From the NCBI GenBank assembly GCA_020439485.1, contig JAGQSP010000014.1, forward strand, positions 1 through 9,564: 9,564 bases of DNA, given 5' to 3'. The position numbers were made by a program, and so were the translations under genes. Shown piece by piece: positions 5,468 through 9,564 of this stretch. Source of the DNA: Acidimicrobiales bacterium. GTDB taxonomy: Bacteria > Actinomycetota > Acidimicrobiia > Acidimicrobiales > Poriferisodalaceae. Position 1 is the stretch's first letter. The number at the start of each line of letters is the position of its first letter. The notes under the pieces were generated by a model. That model was given only the letters and a program-made list of their open reading frames with translations. It was not told where the DNA came from and made no database searches.

Positions 5468-6895
5468 TCAAAGGATCGGTTCAGGCACCTCAGCCGCGGC
5501 ATCGGGGTCGGTCGCAAGCAGCTCTTCGATGCGGCCCACCACGGCGGCCACCTGTTCACCCGCCAGGCCCACGAACTGAAGCCGGTCGCCTATCAGCGAC
5601 CCGATCTCGGTGCGGTCCAGCGGGAAGTCCGGATCGTCTGCAAGGTCGTCCAGCATCGTGTTGTCGGCGGCCCGCTCACGCATCGCCAGCGCCGCGGCAA
5701 CGGCGTGCTTCTTGATGATCTCGTGAGCATGCTCGCGGCCAACTCCGGCCTTTACGGCCGCCACCAAGAGCTTGGTCGACGCCAAGAACGGCAGATAGCG
5801 CTCGAGCTCTCGTCCGAGCATCTCGGGGTAGGCCCCGAGGTCGTCCAACACAGTCGCAGCGGTTTGCAGGGCTCCATCGGTCGCGAAGAATGCGTCGGGC
5901 AGCAGCACTCGCCTGACGACCGAGCAGCTGACATCACCTTCGTTCCACTGGTCGCCGGCAAGGCTCGAGGCCATCGTGAGGTGCCCGCGCAAGATGGTCA
6001 TGAACCCACCGATCCTCTCGGTCGAGCGGGTGTTCATCTTGTGCGGCATGGCAGACGAGCCGACTTGGCCAGGCCGAAATCCCTCGGTCAGCAGTTCGGC
6101 TCCGGCCATCAGGCGCACCATCAGCGCCATGTTGGCCAGCGGCGAGACGATCTGGCATAGGGCCGCCACCACGTCTAGGTCCAGCGATCGCGGATAGACC
6201 TGACCGACACTGTCGAACGTGGCGGAAAATCCCAGTTCGTCGGCAATCGATCGCTCGATGGTGGTGGCGGCCTCAGCAGTACCGAGCAACTCGACCTGAT
6301 CGAGTTGGGTGCCCACAGGGCCCTTGATGCCCCGTAGCCGATAGTTGTCCAGCAAGGCGTCGAGCCTGTCGATGGCGCTGATCAGTTCGTCGGCCAGCGA
6401 TGCGAAGCGCTTGCCCAGGGTCGTCGCTTGGGCGGCGACGTTGTGAGACCGGCCGGTCATCACAAGCGACGAGTACTCGCCGGCCCTCGCGCCCATTCGC
6501 GCCAGCACGGCCAGAGCGCTGCGACGCACCAGTAGCAGCGAGTCCTTGATCTGGACCTGCTCGACGTTCTCGGTCAGGTCGCGGCTGGTGAGGCCCTTGT
6601 GGATGTGTTCGTGGCCGGCCAGATCGCAGAATTCTTCGATCCGGGCCTTTACGTCGTGAAGAGTGACCCTCTCGCGCTCGCGGATCGATCCCAGGTCGAC
6701 CTGGTCGACAACCCTTCTGTAGTCGTCGACGACCTGCTGTGGCACCTCGACCCCGGCGGCGCGCTGGGCCTCGAGCACCGCAATCCAGAACTGGCGCTCG
6801 CGAACCACCTTGGCTTCTGGCGACCAGATCGCACACATCTGCGTGCTGGCATAACGATCGGCCAGAACGTTGGAAATCGCGGGTTTGGCAGACAC
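5468..6895 (-). CDS. purB: Adenylosuccinate lyase
   Basis: This 475-residue enzyme of the fumarase/aspartase superfamily carries out two eliminations of fumarate in purine synthesis: SAICAR to AICAR, and adenylosuccinate to AMP. The superfamily signature is visible as GSSAMPHKMNTRS, with the Ser pair at 280-281 in the flexible catalytic loop. The TGRSHNVAAQATTLGKRFA block holds the expected active-site His151, and LTSRDLTENVEQ lies upstream of it. The protein should be a cytoplasmic homotetramer. GTG 6895 is chosen because it gives the N-terminus SAKPAISNVLADRYAS typical of the family and lies 2 nt after the purA stop. The frame is open further upstream, but that part overlaps purA and has unrelated composition. 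The 2-nt spacing implies cotranscription and probable translational coupling with purA. Confidence 0.96.
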   Translation of the reverse strand: MSAKPAISNVLADRYASTQMCAIWSPEAKVVRERQFWIAVLEAQRAAGVEVPQQVVDDYRRVVDQVDLGSIRERERVTLHDVKARIEEFCDLAGHEHIHKGLTSRDLTENVEQVQIKDSLLLVRRSALAVLARMGARAGEYSSLVMTGRSHNVAAQATTLGKRFASLADELISAIDRLDALLDNYRLRGIKGPVGTQLDQVELLGTAEAATTIERSIADELGFSATFDSVGQVYPRSLDLDVVAALCQIVSPLANMALMVRLMAGAELLTEGFRPGQVGSSAMPHKMNTRSTERIGGFMTILRGHLTMASSLAGDQWNEGDVSCSVVRRVLLPDAFFATDGALQTAATVLDDLGAYPEMLGRELERYLPFLASTKLLVAAVKAGVGREHAHEIIKKHAVAAALAMRERAADNTMLDDLADDPDFPLDRTEIGSLIGDRLQFVGLAGEQVAAVVGRIEELLATDPDAAAEVPEPIL

Positions 6896-6897
6896 CG

Positions 6898-8241
<1,344 letters not shown>

Positions 8242-8297
8242 TCACCGAAAATGTGCTTTCCGGATGCAGCGACGACCTGCCGCGCGAACATGGACCC

Positions 8298-8927
8298 GTG
8301 CGCCACGTCAGCAACTCACTGCGGTTCTTGAGCCGGCAGGCCCCGCTGGCCTCCCGGCTGGAGGCCTTGCTTCGGATGTGGAGCCAGCCCCAGCGTGCCT
8401 ATCACGACACGGAACACCTCGACCGGATGTTGGGCGCGACCACTTGGTTGGCCGACGAACTCGACGTTCGCGACCCTGCGGTGAAGGTGTCGCTCGAACT
8501 GGCCGTGTGGTATCACGACGCGGTCTACGACGCTCAGTCGACCGACAACGAGGCTCGCAGCGCCGACCTGGCCCGGCAGTCGCTGGGCGGGCTCGTGCCC
8601 GAGGCCACTGTCGAGCAGGTGGCCCGGCTGGTCCTGTTGACCGCCGGACACTCGGTGGCCGAAGGGGACCTCGAAGGTTGCCTGGTCGTCGACGCCGACC
8701 TGTCGATCCTGGGCGCCGAGCCGGCGGTTTACGACAGCTACAGAGGAGGAGTGCGCGCTGAGTATGGGCACCTGGACGATGCGACATTCATCGCCGGACG
8801 CTCGGCCTTCCTGAGGGGAATGCTCGAGCGCAGCCGGGTCTTCAACACGGCGCCTGCACGTTTGGCATGGCAGGCCCAGGCCCACGAAAACATGGCCCAC
8901 GAACTCGAAGCGCTCGCCCGATCCTGA
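8298..8927 (+). CDS. HD-domain protein, predicted metal-dependent phosphohydrolase (COG4339-like)
   Basis: This protein of about 209 residues has the pattern of predicted HD-superfamily metal-dependent hydrolases. Visible are YHDTEHL (H36, H40), the central WYHDAVYD with the HD pair H73-D74, LLTAGH (H118) and VDADLSILG (D132, D134). The Y-x-x-Y-x-x-x-VRAEY segment, the GRSAFLRGMLER segment and the C-terminal AHENMAHEL are also typical of the group. HD proteins of this type are expected to bind divalent metal and cleave phosphate esters; the natural substrate of this group is not established. The start is uncertain: the frame is open to GTG 8199, with GTG 8253, GTG 8298 and TTG 8328 as options, none with a good Shine-Dalgarno. 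GTG 8298 gives the N-terminal length usual before the YHxxxH motif. It is divergent from purA and ends 15 nt before the converging clpB stop. Confidence 0.85.
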   Translation: MRHVSNSLRFLSRQAPLASRLEALLRMWSQPQRAYHDTEHLDRMLGATTWLADELDVRDPAVKVSLELAVWYHDAVYDAQSTDNEARSADLARQSLGGLVPEATVEQVARLVLLTAGHSVAEGDLEGCLVVDADLSILGAEPAVYDSYRGGVRAEYGHLDDATFIAGRSAFLRGMLERSRVFNTAPARLAWQAQAHENMAHELEALARS

Positions 8928-8942
8928 ACTCGGTTTTGTGCC

Positions 8943-9564
8943 TCAGACCTGGTGGGCTGGCACCCGCACCCGTACTTCGAGTTGACCGTCGACCACGTCG
9001 ACCTCGGCGACAGAATCGTCCTCGACCGGCCGGCTGAGCAGGATCATGGCAAGTCGATCGACGATCTCTCGCTGGATGGTGCGCTTGAGCGGTCGTGCGC
9101 CAAAGGCCGGGTCGTAGCCAAGGTCTGCCAGTTTGTTGATGGCCTCGGTGCTGACGTCGAGTTCGATTCCCCGATCGTCGAGACGATGGCGAACCGCCTC
9201 CAACTGCATCTCGACGATGGGCGCCATGTTTTCGCGCGTCAGCTCGTGGAACCTGACTATGTCGTCGATGCGGTTGATGAACTCGGGACGGAAGAAGTCG
9301 GCCGGGTCGCCCGGCAGGTTCGACGTCATGATCACCACGACGTTGGTGAAATCGACAGTGCGCCCCTGTCCGTCGGTGAGGCGTCCGTCGTCGAAGACCT
9401 GCAGCAGCACGTTGAACACGTCCTGGTGGGCCTTCTCGACCTCGTCTAGCAGGATCACCGAGTAGGGCTTGCGACGCACGCTCTCGGTGAGCTGGCCGCC
9501 CTCGTCGTGACCGACATAACCCGGAGGCGCCCCGATCAGGCGACTGACCGAGTGCTTCTCCATG
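8943..9564 (-). CDS. clpB: ClpB disaggregase, C-terminal part (5' end beyond window)
   Basis: The visible 206 or so residues are the second AAA+ module (D2) of ClpB, the hexameric ATP-driven unfoldase that rescues aggregated proteins with DnaK. The fragment opens with [18 protein letters not shown], containing the D2 pore-loop tyrosine (GYVG). It continues with Walker [10 protein letters not shown] (D40, E41 of the fragment), sensor-1 TSN (N82), the NR arginine finger (R98 in [15 protein letters not shown]) and the sensor-2 GARPLKR (R157). It ends at TGA 8945-8943. The loop between sensor-1 and FRPEF is very short (NLPGDPADF) compared with E. coli or Thermus ClpB; I believe other actinobacterial ClpBs are also shortened here. 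The frame continues through the window edge, so the Met near 9563 is internal. Confidence 0.95.
   Translation of the reverse strand, partial: MEKHSVSRLIGAPPGYVGHDEGGQLTESVRRKPYSVILLDEVEKAHQDVFNVLLQVFDDGRLTDGQGRTVDFTNVVVIMTSNLPGDPADFFRPEFINRIDDIVRFHELTRENMAPIVEMQLEAVRHRLDDRGIELDVSTEAINKLADLGYDPAFGARPLKRTIQREIVDRLAMILLSRPVEDDSVAEVDVVDGQLEVRVRVPAHQV

Noticed and set aside
8928..8942. A terminator between the converging HD-domain gene and clpB
   Set aside because: The 15-nt gap contains a short T run but no hairpin.

Overview
This is a GC-rich chromosomal window with short intergenic gaps. Its gene content suggests a free-living actinobacterium, possibly of the class Acidimicrobiia; that placement is inference. 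The clues are the actinobacterial style of PurB and of the ClpB C-terminus, a small RGRKR-containing protein of a type I associate with actinobacteria, and several start codons that look leaderless, lying 7-8 nt after a -10-like hexamer.

Layout. Positions 1-108 hold the last 35 codons of an unidentified + strand gene. It is followed by a YcaQ/AlkX-type DNA glycosylase (145-1335) and an overlapping DUF983 zinc-ribbon membrane protein (1322-1807). Next come two tRNA genes, Asp(GTC) and Phe(GAA), only one nucleotide apart (1890-2038), and a strong hairpin terminator (2046-2082). A single-pass membrane protein of unknown function runs on the - strand (2074-2658) and converges on that terminator. 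Divergent from it is a complete cytoplasmic GH36 alpha-galactosidase (2827-4917). A small charged helical protein follows (4978-5388), with its own recognisable promoter and a hairpin terminator. On the - strand, purA (8178-6898) and purB (6895-5468) are two nucleotides apart. Together they supply the two enzymes that convert IMP to AMP; PurB also serves the earlier SAICAR step. Divergent from purA is a COG4339-like HD-domain protein (8298-8927). The right edge holds the C-terminal part of the ClpB disaggregase on the - strand (8943 to window end).

How the genes relate. This is mostly housekeeping: DNA repair, tRNA supply, purine synthesis and protein disaggregation, with one sugar-cleaving enzyme that has no transporter or regulator beside it. 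I found no CRISPR array, insertion sequence, phage gene or recognisable defence system, and nothing that amounts to a new multigene system. The points most worth a second look are the tRNA-Phe gene with A instead of T at position 54, the one-base Asp/Phe spacer whose C could serve as C74, the promoter that decides the start of the small RGRKR protein, and the two unassigned small proteins.
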